Shown here piece after piece: positions 54,621-63,183 of a stretch of DNA of 64,000 bases; within the stretch, counting starts at the first letter, position 1, and each line of letters opens with the position of its first letter. The notes under the pieces were generated by a model. The model worked only from the letters and a program-made list of their open reading frames with translations. It did no database searches and was not told where the DNA came from. The position numbers and the translations under genes were made by a program. The DNA comes from Flavobacterium sp. CG_23.5 (GTDB lineage Bacteria; Bacteroidota; Bacteroidia; Flavobacteriales; Flavobacteriaceae): the NCBI RefSeq assembly GCF_017875765.1, contig NZ_JAGGNA010000001.1:3437001-3501000 (forward strand). Reading direction: 5' to 3'.

Positions 54621-55673
54621 TTATGATTTCTTAAAATTACCGCTATCCACGTCTTTCAAGAACTTGATTACCCCAGGGAAATAATGTTCTTGGTCATCAT
54701 ATTGTGAGCAATGACTTCCATTTGGACAATATAAAAAGCGACCATTTTGAACTTCTTTGGATATCCATTCCATATGTTTTGGATCCATGGTGTCATATTT
54801 TGCACCGATGACAAGTGTAGGAACTTTTATAGTTTTAAGTCTTGCAGTAACATCCCAATTTTTTAATGTAGCATCTCCAGTTATCCCAAATTCACTTGGA
54901 CCTTGCATATAAACATATACGTTTGGATTTATATGTTTGAAAGCTCTATTAATAGATTCCGGCCATTTATCGATCGGCATTCTTAAAATATGTTCGGTAT
55001 AATAATATTTATAAAGTAGTTCAGTATATTTAGGATTGGTGTAATCTTTGTTTTTTTCAAATTCTTTAATTTGCACAAATACTTTTGGGTCTAATTGTGG
55101 CCCGAGTACTTCATCTGCATATTTGTTATATGCCGGAGCACTCGCCATCATATTGGCAATGATCAATCCTTTTAGATTTTTTTGGTATTTTAAAGCATAT
55201 TCCATTGCTAGAATTCCACCCCAGGATTGCCCCATCAGGTAGAAGTTAGAATTGTCTAGTTTCAATGCTTTGCGTACTTGTTCAACTTCCTCAACAAACC
55301 GTTCATTAGTCCATAAGCTATTATCGTTGGGCTGATCACTATAATAAGAGCCTAGTTGGTCATAGTAGATGTATTCAACGCTTTCATTGGGAAAGAAACC
55401 GTCAAAGCATTCAAAAAATTCATGTGTTCCGCCTGGACCGCCATGTAATAGTAACACTTTTATTGTTGGATTATTTCCAACGGTTTTTGTCCAGACCTTA
55501 AAGGTGCCTTTTGGCGTAGTAATAGGAATCATTTTAATTCCGCCTGTAAACTGATCATCCCGCTTTGAAAAATCTAAATAGTTTGCCTTAATCGAATCTA
55601 CTTCTTTTTTTTCTTTACAATTAGAAAACATAAGAACAGTTAATAACGAACAAATTATGATTTTCATTTTCAT
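54621..55673 (-). CDS. Proline iminopeptidase-like alpha/beta hydrolase, lipoprotein
   Basis: This 350-residue S33-type peptidase has a lipobox at FSNC19. HGGPGGTHEFF holds the oxyanion motif of prolyl aminopeptidases, the nucleophile Ser is in LMGQSWGGILAMEYA, and the catalytic His is in PNGSHCSQYD near the C-terminus; Asp is in VIGAKYDTMDP. It would cut N-terminal proline (or another residue) from peptides in the periplasm. Upstream of it on the same strand is the acyl-CoA synthetase gene; they are probably separate transcripts. Confidence 0.88.
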   Translation of the reverse strand: MKMKIIICSLLTVLMFSNCKEKKEVDSIKANYLDFSKRDDQFTGGIKMIPITTPKGTFKVWTKTVGNNPTIKVLLLHGGPGGTHEFFECFDGFFPNESVEYIYYDQLGSYYSDQPNDNSLWTNERFVEEVEQVRKALKLDNSNFYLMGQSWGGILAMEYALKYQKNLKGLIIANMMASAPAYNKYADEVLGPQLDPKVFVQIKEFEKNKDYTNPKYTELLYKYYYTEHILRMPIDKWPESINRAFKHINPNVYVYMQGPSEFGITGDATLKNWDVTARLKTIKVPTLVIGAKYDTMDPKHMEWISKEVQNGRFLYCPNGSHCSQYDDQEHYFPGVIKFLKDVDSGNFKKS

Positions 55674-55731
55674 AGCAATGCGATTTATTAAATTTTTATT
55701 ACAGTCTTAATTATTACGGGTATTAAATCAA

Positions 55732-57507
55732 TTAATTATAGATTTTATTGAATAAAATAATGTATTTTTCCATAACTATTTTTCGTTTTAATTTCAAAGT
55801 TGGAGTCAATTGTCCGCCTTCGATAGACCAAACATCAGGAGTCAATTCAAAACGTTTGATTTTCTCCCAATTACCAAATTTTTCATTCAATGTATCGATT
55901 TCTCCTTGAATTCGTTCGATGACTTTTTCGTTAGAGATAATTTCTTCGTTTGTTTTCCCAATATCAATTCCGTGAATGACAGCCCATTCTTTCAAGAAAT
56001 CAAAATTAGGCTGAATGAAGGCTGCAGGCATTTTTTGTCCATCACCAATCACCATTATTTGTTCAATGAAACGCGATTGTTTCATTGTGTTTTCAATAAG
56101 TTGCGGTGCAATATATTTTCCTCCTGAGGTTTTAAACATTTCCTTTTTACGGTCCGTGATTTTCAAGAATCCGTCATTGTCAAAAATTCCTATATCGCCG
56201 GTGTGGAAATAACCGTCTATTATTACTTCGCTCGTTAATTTTTCATCTTTAAAGTAACCCATCATTACGTTAGGTCCTTTACATAGGATTTCGCCGTCTT
56301 CTGCAATTTTAACTCCCACGTTATCAATTACTTTTCCTACAGTCCCTACTCTGAAACCTTTGTTTCTCATATCATTTACAGATATTACTGGAGAAGTTTC
56401 GGTTAAACCGTATCCTTCCATTACTGGAATTTCGGCAGCTGCAAAAACTCTAGCTAATCTGGGTTGTAAGGCTGCACTTCCAGAGACCATTAAATCCAAG
56501 TTTCCGCCTAGACCTTCTTTCCATTTACTGAAAATCAATTTTCGGGCAATTTTAAGTTGCATTTCATACCAAAAACCATTGGCTCCATACGGTTCAAATT
56601 TCAACCCTAAATCAATAGCCCAAAAGAAAAGATTTCTTTTTATTCCAGTTAGCTCAGTTCCTTTAGCATAAATTTTATCATATACTTTTTCAAGTAGTCT
56701 TGGAACAGCTGTAATTACCGTTGGTTTTACTTCTTTAAGGTTGTCACTGATTTTATCAATTGATTCTCCAAAATAGACCGAAACGCCATAATATTGGTAT
56801 AAATACAAAATCATTCTTTCAAAAATATGACAGATCGGTAGGAAACTCAACGCACGACTTTTTCCAGCTTCAAAAGGAATTCTCTTTGCACTGTCTAAAA
56901 CATTGGATACGATATTTTTATGCGAGAGCATAACTCCTTTTGGTCTTCCTGTCGTTCCCGAAGTGTAAATTATAGTTGCTAAATCTTCTGTTTTTACATT
57001 GTTTTTTCGATTTTCAACATCATTTTGATTGCTTTGGTCGTCGCCAAGAATAAGCAATTCCTTCCAGTTTTTGCAGCCGTCAATTTCGTTGAATGAATAA
57101 ACTTCTTTTAGATTTGGAATTTTATTTCGAATCAAATTTACTTTTCTAAGTACTTCAACATCCGATACAAAACAATAAATCGCCCCCGAATGGTTCAGGA
57201 TGTATTCATAATCCTCTTCGCTAATTGTTGGGTAAATAGGAACGGTTTGTGCTCCCGTTTGCAAAGTACCAATATCCATAATATTCCATTCAGTCCTATT
57301 AGTAGTGGAAATAATGGCAATTTTATCATCTTTTTGAATGCCCATTTTCAAAAATGCCCTAGAAACAGCATTTGCTTTGTCAATGTATTCCTGAGTAGAA
57401 GTTTTTACCCAAACACCGTCCTGCTTGCTTACTAAAGCATCCGGAATGTTAGTATATTTTTCTTGTTGATAATAAGGAAAATCAAAAAGGCGGGAGATAG
57501 TTATCAT
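55732..57507 (-). CDS. Long-chain acyl-CoA synthetase
   Basis: This 591-residue AMP-forming ligase activates fatty acids for beta-oxidation or lipid synthesis. The AMP-binding P-loop is IIYTSGTTGRPKGVMLSHKN; GYGLTETSPV and GYFHTGDIG.. DGFLKITDRKKEMFKTSGGKYI (quoted in part) are the other core motifs. It is FadD-like in length and probably feeds the fad operon 3 kb away. No copy of the palindromic MarR site was found in its upstream region. Confidence 0.94.
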   Translation of the reverse strand: MITISRLFDFPYYQQEKYTNIPDALVSKQDGVWVKTSTQEYIDKANAVSRAFLKMGIQKDDKIAIISTTNRTEWNIMDIGTLQTGAQTVPIYPTISEEDYEYILNHSGAIYCFVSDVEVLRKVNLIRNKIPNLKEVYSFNEIDGCKNWKELLILGDDQSNQNDVENRKNNVKTEDLATIIYTSGTTGRPKGVMLSHKNIVSNVLDSAKRIPFEAGKSRALSFLPICHIFERMILYLYQYYGVSVYFGESIDKISDNLKEVKPTVITAVPRLLEKVYDKIYAKGTELTGIKRNLFFWAIDLGLKFEPYGANGFWYEMQLKIARKLIFSKWKEGLGGNLDLMVSGSAALQPRLARVFAAAEIPVMEGYGLTETSPVISVNDMRNKGFRVGTVGKVIDNVGVKIAEDGEILCKGPNVMMGYFKDEKLTSEVIIDGYFHTGDIGIFDNDGFLKITDRKKEMFKTSGGKYIAPQLIENTMKQSRFIEQIMVIGDGQKMPAAFIQPNFDFLKEWAVIHGIDIGKTNEEIISNEKVIERIQGEIDTLNEKFGNWEKIKRFELTPDVWSIEGGQLTPTLKLKRKIVMEKYIILFNKIYN

Positions 57508-58007
57508 TATAGATTATTGAATTTTATCGCAAATTAAATAAAAATTAACGATATTTTTTATTTTTCAAAAATTAAATAGCAAAATTAAACAGTAGCTTTC
57601 CCACTCAACGAAATCGTTTTCTTAAAAATTGGTATAAAGGATTGATTTTAAGTGTCAAAAGTGTTGTGATAGTAGATCGAAGTTTGATAGAGAACATTTG
57701 GAATCGCTGCGATAAAATCTAAATTTATGCAGATATATCTGTATGAAAAGTAAAAAACGTGGCCACTTGATAAAAAAAGCTTAAAATAGGCGTCTTTAAT
57801 TGGCTTAACGTTTCTTAATTTATTCGCTAAAACAATCAATTTTTGCGTCGCTAGAACTGTTAGTATGCCTTATTTTGATTTTACAAATGAACAGTCAGTA
57901 CACATGAGTTTTTATTATAATTAATAAATTTATATAACTGAATTTCAGTTAGTTAAAAAAATAATAAGTATATTTATAGTAGTATTAACCAACTAAATAT
58001 TATTAAA
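57508..58007. other. Non-coding divergent region
   Basis: This AT-rich gap lies between the acyl-CoA synthetase gene and the NTF2-like gene. No standard TAnnTTTG box stands out and no reading frame is convincing. Confidence 0.35.
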
Positions 58008-58949
58008 ATGAAAAAAGCATTACTGATTGTGATGATGGTTTTAACATTCATCACTTACGCGCAAAAAAAAGTCAACGGAACTATTTATGTTGAGCATCCG
58101 GCAATTAATGTGGTAGAATCAATGCAACAGGCATTTGTAAAAGGTGACTCTGTAAAAGTTGCCGGTTATTTAACGGATGATTTCAAATCGTTCAATGGAT
58201 CTAATACCAATAAACAGGATAAAGGAATCGATAAAAAGGGTTTCATAAATCAATTAAAATTTTGGAACAGTAATATTGATTACTTGAGTATAAAACGTTC
58301 CGATGGTGCTTATCCTGATGCCTTAGAATACAAAGATGCGAACAATAAAGATGTGACTTGGGTGCAGACGTGGGATAACTTAAAAGGAGTTCACAACAAA
58401 ACAGGTGTTGCCTTAGATATGCCAATTCACAGACTTTTTACCGTGGATAAGAACAACAAAATCAAAATGATGACTACCTATTCCGATTCAGGAATTTATA
58501 ATGAAATAGGAGAAAGTTCTGTTGACCGAAAAAATGGAACTATCTATAATCACCATGATTACATTAACAAAATCAGGCTGATGATTCGTGCATTTGAAAA
58601 TAAAGATTTTGCAAAAGCATACAGTTTTTATGATAAAAAAGCGCAGTTTAGAAATATAAATATGCCCATCGATGCTAAAAGTATGACTTTGGACCAAATG
58701 AAAGATAGCGATAAAAAAATGATGGATGAGTTTGAAATAACAAGTATTGATGTGGTAGGTTATCCAGATTATTTAAATTATGAAATGGGAAATTCCAAAG
58801 TAGTGCAATCCTGGTGGAACATGCGAATGACGCGCAAATCAGATAAGAAAAATGTAGTTGTACCCATATTATTCATAGACACCTTTAATGATGAAGGAAT
58901 GATTGTGGATGAAATGGCCTATTTCAGTGATTCATTGATGAGTAAATGA
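58008..58949 (+). CDS. Secreted two-domain NTF2-like protein
   Basis: This 313-residue protein has a signal peptide (KKALLIVMMVLTFITYAQ). It seems to hold two NTF2/SnoaL-like cone domains, each starting with a helix followed by D/F-rich strands: VVESMQQAFVKGDSVKVAGYL at about 35-55 and IRLMIRAFENKDFAKAYSFY at about 190-210. NTF2-like folds bind small ligands or are enzymes; no catalytic residue can be named. It has no clear operon partner and ends in a very strong terminator. Confidence 0.7.
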   Translation: MKKALLIVMMVLTFITYAQKKVNGTIYVEHPAINVVESMQQAFVKGDSVKVAGYLTDDFKSFNGSNTNKQDKGIDKKGFINQLKFWNSNIDYLSIKRSDGAYPDALEYKDANNKDVTWVQTWDNLKGVHNKTGVALDMPIHRLFTVDKNNKIKMMTTYSDSGIYNEIGESSVDRKNGTIYNHHDYINKIRLMIRAFENKDFAKAYSFYDKKAQFRNINMPIDAKSMTLDQMKDSDKKMMDEFEITSIDVVGYPDYLNYEMGNSKVVQSWWNMRMTRKSDKKNVVVPILFIDTFNDEGMIVDEMAYFSDSLMSK

Positions 58950-58964
58950 AACGGAATTTTCTAT

Positions 58965-59005
58965 AAAATCAAAAGCCGAAACAATTTGTTTCGGCTTTTG
59001 ATTTT
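58965..59005. terminator. Strong bidirectional terminator
   Basis: A perfect 18-bp stem (58965-58982 with 58988-59005) with a five-base loop lies between convergent genes. Confidence 0.92.
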
Positions 59006-59031
59006 ATAATTAAGAGAAAAGATAAATTCAA

Positions 59032-59475
59032 TTATTCAATGTAGTCTTTACTTCTTTCTCCTAAGATAAACATTTTCTTTTTTTCAAAATGAATGGAAAA
59101 ATGCACATTAATCCAATTGTTCGCGGCATCAGTTTCTGAAATTACTTCATTGTTTTTGTACCAAAGTGTGTAAACTGCATAATTAAATCCTTTATGAAAT
59201 TTGGGTTCCCCATTTTTATCACATTCGATACCCCAAATCATTGCTGTTTTTGACAAATCATTCAACTGGAAAATTCCTGTTCCGTCTGGATTTAATTGTA
59301 CAATGGGTTCGGTTTCACCTTCAAATAAATACGTTCCGGTTATTGGGTAATCTATATCTGTAGTAATATAATGATGTCCATCTTTGGCTGTGATTTCTTC
59401 GACTTTGTTCTGGGCATTGGAGAGCGTTGCAAATAACAGAAACGCAAGAAATGGGAGAGTAATGGTTTTTATCAT
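59032..59475 (-). CDS. Secreted protein of unknown function
   Basis: This 147-residue protein has a signal peptide (IKTITLPFLAFLLFATLSNAQ). The mature part is beta-rich with short motifs such as YPITGTYLFEGETEPIVQLN and GTGIFQL, and several Trp/Tyr. I do not recognise the family. It is convergent with the NTF2-like gene and its promoter region shows nothing clear. Confidence 0.6.
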   Translation of the reverse strand: MIKTITLPFLAFLLFATLSNAQNKVEEITAKDGHHYITTDIDYPITGTYLFEGETEPIVQLNPDGTGIFQLNDLSKTAMIWGIECDKNGEPKFHKGFNYAVYTLWYKNNEVISETDAANNWINVHFSIHFEKKKMFILGERSKDYIE

Positions 59476-59692
59476 TTTAGGTTATTTATGTTTTAAAGAT
59501 TTTAAGGAATTATTTAGTTTTGATGGTGAGAATTTCAAATTGATAGCATCGACCTTGGAACAAAACTAATAAAATATCCTTTAAACTATTGTGTTAATCA
59601 AGTTGATTTTTGGCAGAATTGAAATAAAAATCTCTTGATTACAAATTCTTCATTATCATTTGTTGGCTAATTAGTATGTTTAGTTTCTGCTT

Positions 59693-60172
59693 TTATTTTG
59701 GTCGTTTGTATAAAGGTAAGGAGGTCAAGTATGCAAGCGCTTCCGCACCCAAATCTCCTTCTTTGCTAAATGTCCAGACAAATAAAGCTTTCAAAGGATG
59801 AACGCTGCGTATGCTTTCAATTGCCTGCAGTGTCAGTTGCTTTGCAATTCCTTTTCTCCGATATTCTTCTAAGACTAACGCGGAGCATAAATACAAAGCT
59901 TCATATGCAGTATCCAAAGGCGTCAGTTCAAATAGTTCTTTTTCAGAGATTTTATTTTCAAGAAATTGGTGCATTAAATTAAGTGTCGTCGGAATTAGTA
60001 AAACCCACGCCACAGGACCATTTCCAAAATCAAATTCTAAAACTGTTTCTGGATGTATCCTTTTTAATTGCTCGATTACCTTGTCATCTACATCAAGTTG
60101 GCTTGGGTCATTTTTGACGGCAAAAACAGTATCAGCCAGTTGTAACATCCGTTCAAAATTACTTTTTTGCAT
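59693..60172 (-). CDS. GNAT-family acetyltransferase
   Basis: This 159-residue protein has the GNAT acetyl-CoA motif A in ALVLEEYRRKGIAKQLTLQAI (R-x2-G-x-A form) and a following strand LKALFVWTFS. It would acetylate a small molecule or a protein amine; the substrate is unknown. The stretch upstream (60173-60540) contains the candidate small RNA on the opposite strand, so the RNA points away from this gene. Confidence 0.8.
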   Translation of the reverse strand: MQKSNFERMLQLADTVFAVKNDPSQLDVDDKVIEQLKRIHPETVLEFDFGNGPVAWVLLIPTTLNLMHQFLENKISEKELFELTPLDTAYEALYLCSALVLEEYRRKGIAKQLTLQAIESIRSVHPLKALFVWTFSKEGDLGAEALAYLTSLPLYKRPK

Positions 60173-60313
60173 AGCTTTACTATAGAATTTTAAAAATTGA
60201 TTTGTTACGCCAACAAGTGTGAATTTTGTGATGATTTTACAATAAATACCATAAACTGTAAATCTTGCAAAATAATCAAAAAATTATATAAAATTCAAGC
60301 TGTAGGTTCTACT

Positions 60314-60321
60314 TATCTTTG
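60314..60321 (+). promoter_or_regulatory. -7 box of the candidate small RNA
   Basis: TATCTTTG matches TAnnTTTG. Transcription would begin about 60326-60330, which is where the closing stem of the RNA begins. The -33 region is only weakly matched (TTC at 60295-60297). Confidence 0.5.
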
Positions 60322-60327
60322 TAATAT

Positions 60328-60492
60328 ATAAATTCTGTTTAGTAATATTACAGCTAATTTGATAGGTTGGCAAAATGGCATCAAGTACATAGAGGTTTCC
60401 CAACCTTCCGTCTATGACCAACGAATCGGTACACGAGCTTGATACCCGTTAATTAGTATTGAATAATGATGTTACTAAATAGAATTTTTTAT
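60328..60492 (+). ncRNA. Candidate structured small RNA, about 160 nt
   Basis: A 16-bp closing stem pairs 60330-60345 with 60472-60487 (one G-U, no mismatch) and is followed by a U-rich tail. Inside, CTAATT/AATTAG and GGcATCAAG (60377-60385) with CTTGATaCC (60438-60446) continue the rod. A further hairpin CATAGAgg (60388-60395) with 60408-60416 closes a 12-base loop whose CCAACCT (60400-60406) is complementary to AGGTTGG (60364-60370), allowing a pseudoknot. No reading frame is present. A 6S-like RNA (the 6S-Flavo family) is one alternative; an unknown sRNA is another. The rest of the 60173-60540 gap shows nothing else. Confidence 0.5.
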
Positions 60493-60540
60493 TTTATCCA
60501 AAGCTAATCAAATACCTCGTTTCGCCAATCATTTTAAAAA

Positions 60541-61731
60541 TTAAGGGATCGAATTCAGGTGACGCGCAAGATAAACGCCCATGCTAAAGCAAGATTGAAG
60601 AAGATAGCCGCCCGTGGGTGCATCCAAATCGATCATTTCTCCAATACAAAAATGATTCTTCAACATTTTCAATTCAAAATTTTCATCTAAGGCATTCAAG
60701 TTAACTCCTCCAGTGGTGGATATGGCTTCGTCTAATAGGGCAAAACCCATTATTTCAATTGGGAGTTTTTTGATGTTTTGTGCCAAAAGTTCCGAATTAA
60801 GATAGGTTTCTTTTGAAAGGTATATTTTCAAAAGTCCAATTTGTGCCGGACTCATTTTAAGCTCTTTTTGTAATTTTTCGCTCGTTTTTTTTAAGGTTGA
60901 TTTTTTGAGCTTATGAAGCAAATCATCATAGCTTAATGTTGGTTTTAAATCTAAGAAGATAGTAGCATTTTGCTTGTCATTAAGTTCTTCCCGAATTTGC
61001 GGGCTGATTGCATAAATGGCATTTCCTTCTAAACCAAAACGTGTAAGCACTACTTCGCCTTTTTGACTTTTATCGCCACAGCTAACTGCTATATTTTTAA
61101 GCGGATTTCCTTCATATAAGTCAATGAAATCAGGATTCCAGTTTACCCCGTAAGCGCAATTGGAGGCTTTAAAAGGAATAACTTCTATCCCTTGTGTTTT
61201 GAATAGTTCGAGCCATGTCCCATCAGAGCCTGTTACTTTCCAGCTACCTCCGCCCAAGGCGAAAACAGTATAGTCAGATTGAACTTCAATGGCATCATTG
61301 AAGACAAGATTATGGTCACTGTCCCAGCCTGTCCAAGTATTTTGATACTGAATGGTAACACCTCGTTTACTAAGCACATCTAAAATAGCGTTAAGCACTT
61401 CGATAGGTTTAATTCCGATTTCAGGATATATGCGTTTACTACTACCTATGTAAGTTGGGATACCCATAGTATCAATCCATTTTTGAAAATCAAGGTTATC
61501 AAAATCAAGTAGCGCTTCTTGCAAAAAATGCGATGGCGTATATCGATCAACAAGTTGCGCAATGGGTTCTGAATGAGTAAGGTTAAAGCCTCCTTTTCCA
61601 GCCACAAGGAATTTTCTTCCCAGCGTTTTGTTTTTCTCGTAAATGGTAACGTTAAATTTCTGAGGGTCGAGAAATGCGGCAAGCAAAAGTGCTGCAGGTC
61701 CTCCACCAATAATTGAGACTGATTTCTTCAC
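60541..61731 (-). CDS. BaiN/RdsA-family NAD(P)/FAD-dependent oxidoreductase (HI0933-like)
   Basis: This 396-residue flavoprotein has SIIGGGPAALLLAAFLDPQ (FAD-binding), GRKFLVAGKGGFNLTHSEP, VFALGGGSWKVTGSDG and a C-terminal TTGGVNL plus CIGEMIDLDAPTGGYLLQ, all typical of the HI0933/TIGR03862 group. The substrate is unknown; some relatives reduce bile-acid-like or other small molecules. A TATTTTTG box lies at 61736-61743, so the transcript may be nearly leaderless. Confidence 0.9.
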   Translation of the reverse strand: MKKSVSIIGGGPAALLLAAFLDPQKFNVTIYEKNKTLGRKFLVAGKGGFNLTHSEPIAQLVDRYTPSHFLQEALLDFDNLDFQKWIDTMGIPTYIGSSKRIYPEIGIKPIEVLNAILDVLSKRGVTIQYQNTWTGWDSDHNLVFNDAIEVQSDYTVFALGGGSWKVTGSDGTWLELFKTQGIEVIPFKASNCAYGVNWNPDFIDLYEGNPLKNIAVSCGDKSQKGEVVLTRFGLEGNAIYAISPQIREELNDKQNATIFLDLKPTLSYDDLLHKLKKSTLKKTSEKLQKELKMSPAQIGLLKIYLSKETYLNSELLAQNIKKLPIEIMGFALLDEAISTTGGVNLNALDENFELKMLKNHFCIGEMIDLDAPTGGYLLQSCFSMGVYLARHLNSIP

Positions 61732-61935
61732 GCTACAAAAATAAGCTTTGTTTAAGGATTTTACATACTGTAGTATTTATTATTGCCCATCGCCAGCAAA
61801 AAGGAAATATAATTCGACGGAATTTTATTGACTTGAGGCAAAGTCAATAGGAACTTGCGAACCGAGTCCACGCTAAAAAATTATTTAAAAACATTCCATT
61901 TCTTGTTTGAATGCTACATTTTCTTTTACTTTAAA

Positions 61936-61954
61936 ATACTAGGCACGCATAGTA
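61936..61954. promoter_or_regulatory. Putative MarR operator at the nitronate monooxygenase gene
   Basis: ATACTAGGCACGCATAGTA has ATACTA and TAGTAT arms around GGCACGCA. It matches the site upstream of marR (54509-54527) at 17 of 19 positions and lies eight bases before the -7 box. Confidence 0.6.
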
Positions 61955-61962
61955 TATTTAGT

Positions 61963-61970
61963 TATATTTG
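61963..61970 (+). promoter_or_regulatory. -7 box of the nitronate monooxygenase gene
   Basis: TATATTTG matches the consensus exactly and lies 21 bases before the ATG; the palindromic site is in its upstream spacer. Confidence 0.55.
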
Positions 61971-61991
61971 GTTCCATTAAAACCTTAAAAA

Positions 61992-62942
61992 ATGACAAAG
62001 CCCAGCTTAACTTCCATTTTAAATATTAGTCAACCGCTAATAATGGCTCCTATGTTTCTAGTATCGAATACTAAAATGGTAATTGAAGGAATGAAATCGG
62101 GTGTGGCAGGTTGTATTCCAGCCTTAAATTACCGCACATTAGAGGAACTGCGCGCTTCAATTATTGAACTTAGAGCAGCTAAAGTTGTAGGTGGTAGTTT
62201 TGGTTATAATTTGATTGTGAATAAATCAAATATCAAATACAAAGATCAATTAGCTGTTTTGTGCGAAGAAAAAGTCGATTTCATAATCACTTCCTTAGGT
62301 TCACCAGAAGAAACCATTAAGGCAGCCCATAAAGTAGGTATTAAAGTTTTTTGTGATGTTACTGACTTGGCTTTTGCCAAAAAAGTGGAAAGTTTAGGTG
62401 CTGATGCCGTAATTGCAGTTAACAAACTGGCTGGTGGACATAGAGGGAATTATGCTCCAGAAGAATTAATTAAAGAGTTAAATTTAAATACGGGATTACC
62501 AGTTATTTCCGCTGGTGGTGTTAGTACTAAATCAGATTTAGATAAAATGTTGAGTTATGGTGCGGTAGGGGTGTCTGTGGGTAGTCCTTTTATAGCCTCA
62601 CATGAGTCTGGCGTTTCAGAGGAATACAAGCAAGCCTGTGTTGATTATGGTGCAAAAGATATTGTTTTGACTGAGAAAATTTCGGGGACGCCTTGTACGG
62701 TTATTAACACGCCTTACATTCAAAAAGTAGGAACAAAACAAACGTGGTTAGAAAGCACTTTAAATAAAAATAAAAGCTTGAAAAAGTGGGTGAAAATGAT
62801 TCGATATGTGTTGGGATCTAATGCAGTGACCAAAGCAGCTACTGAAGTTACCTATAAAACGGTTTGGGTTGCCGGACCAACAATTGAAAACACGAGGGCA
62901 ATACGCCCAGTTTCTGCTATTGTTGATACATTAACGGTTTGA
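61992..62942 (+). CDS. Nitronate monooxygenase / 2-nitropropane dioxygenase-like protein
   Basis: This 316-residue FMN enzyme oxidises nitronates or reduces enoyl-type substrates in related families. It has PLIMAPMFLVSN at the start, DAVIAVNKLAGGHRGNYAPE with the His of the family, PVISAGGVSTKSDLDKML and VGVSVGSPFIAS for FMN-phosphate binding. Its promoter has the same palindromic site as the marR-fad operon, so it may be induced together with fatty-acid degradation. It may act on a lipid-derived substrate; that is inference. Confidence 0.88.
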   Translation: MTKPSLTSILNISQPLIMAPMFLVSNTKMVIEGMKSGVAGCIPALNYRTLEELRASIIELRAAKVVGGSFGYNLIVNKSNIKYKDQLAVLCEEKVDFIITSLGSPEETIKAAHKVGIKVFCDVTDLAFAKKVESLGADAVIAVNKLAGGHRGNYAPEELIKELNLNTGLPVISAGGVSTKSDLDKMLSYGAVGVSVGSPFIASHESGVSEEYKQACVDYGAKDIVLTEKISGTPCTVINTPYIQKVGTKQTWLESTLNKNKSLKKWVKMIRYVLGSNAVTKAATEVTYKTVWVAGPTIENTRAIRPVSAIVDTLTV

Positions 62943-62953
62943 TTTTATAAAGA

Positions 62954-62981
62954 GTAGAGACAGGTCGCGACCTGTCCCTAC
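62954..62981. repeat. 28-bp extragenic palindrome, GTArAGAC family, copy 2
   Basis: The ends are GTAGAGAC and GTCCCTAC and the core is AGGTCGCGACCT; one G-U is the only imperfection. It lies 11 bases past the nitronate monooxygenase stop. The first copy is at 13587-13614. Confidence 0.75.
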
Positions 62982-63133
62982 GATCGATCCAAAACAACAA
63001 TTTCTATCCTGAACGCATATTGTAACAAAATACAAATTATCCTGTGCGTAATCATATCCTTTTAATCTATTGCTTTTCCTATTTTTCAAAGGGGTATTTT
63101 TATTTAGCATTAAAGATATAAATAATATCCCAC

Positions 63134-63159
63134 AAAAAAAACGTTCCCTTTCGAGAACG
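63134..63159 (-). terminator. Terminator of purL
   Basis: CGTTC (63142-63146) pairs with GAACG (63155-63159), and on the minus strand a run of eight T follows. The stem is short but well placed, 25 bases past the purL stop. Confidence 0.6.
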
Positions 63160-63183
63160 CTTTCTATCTATTAAAAACAAAAA

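Noticed and set aside
60361..60450. HDV-like ribozyme as identity for the structured RNA
   Set aside because: The order of stems (pseudoknot strand inside a hairpin loop, no separate P3 and P4) does not fit the HDV fold.
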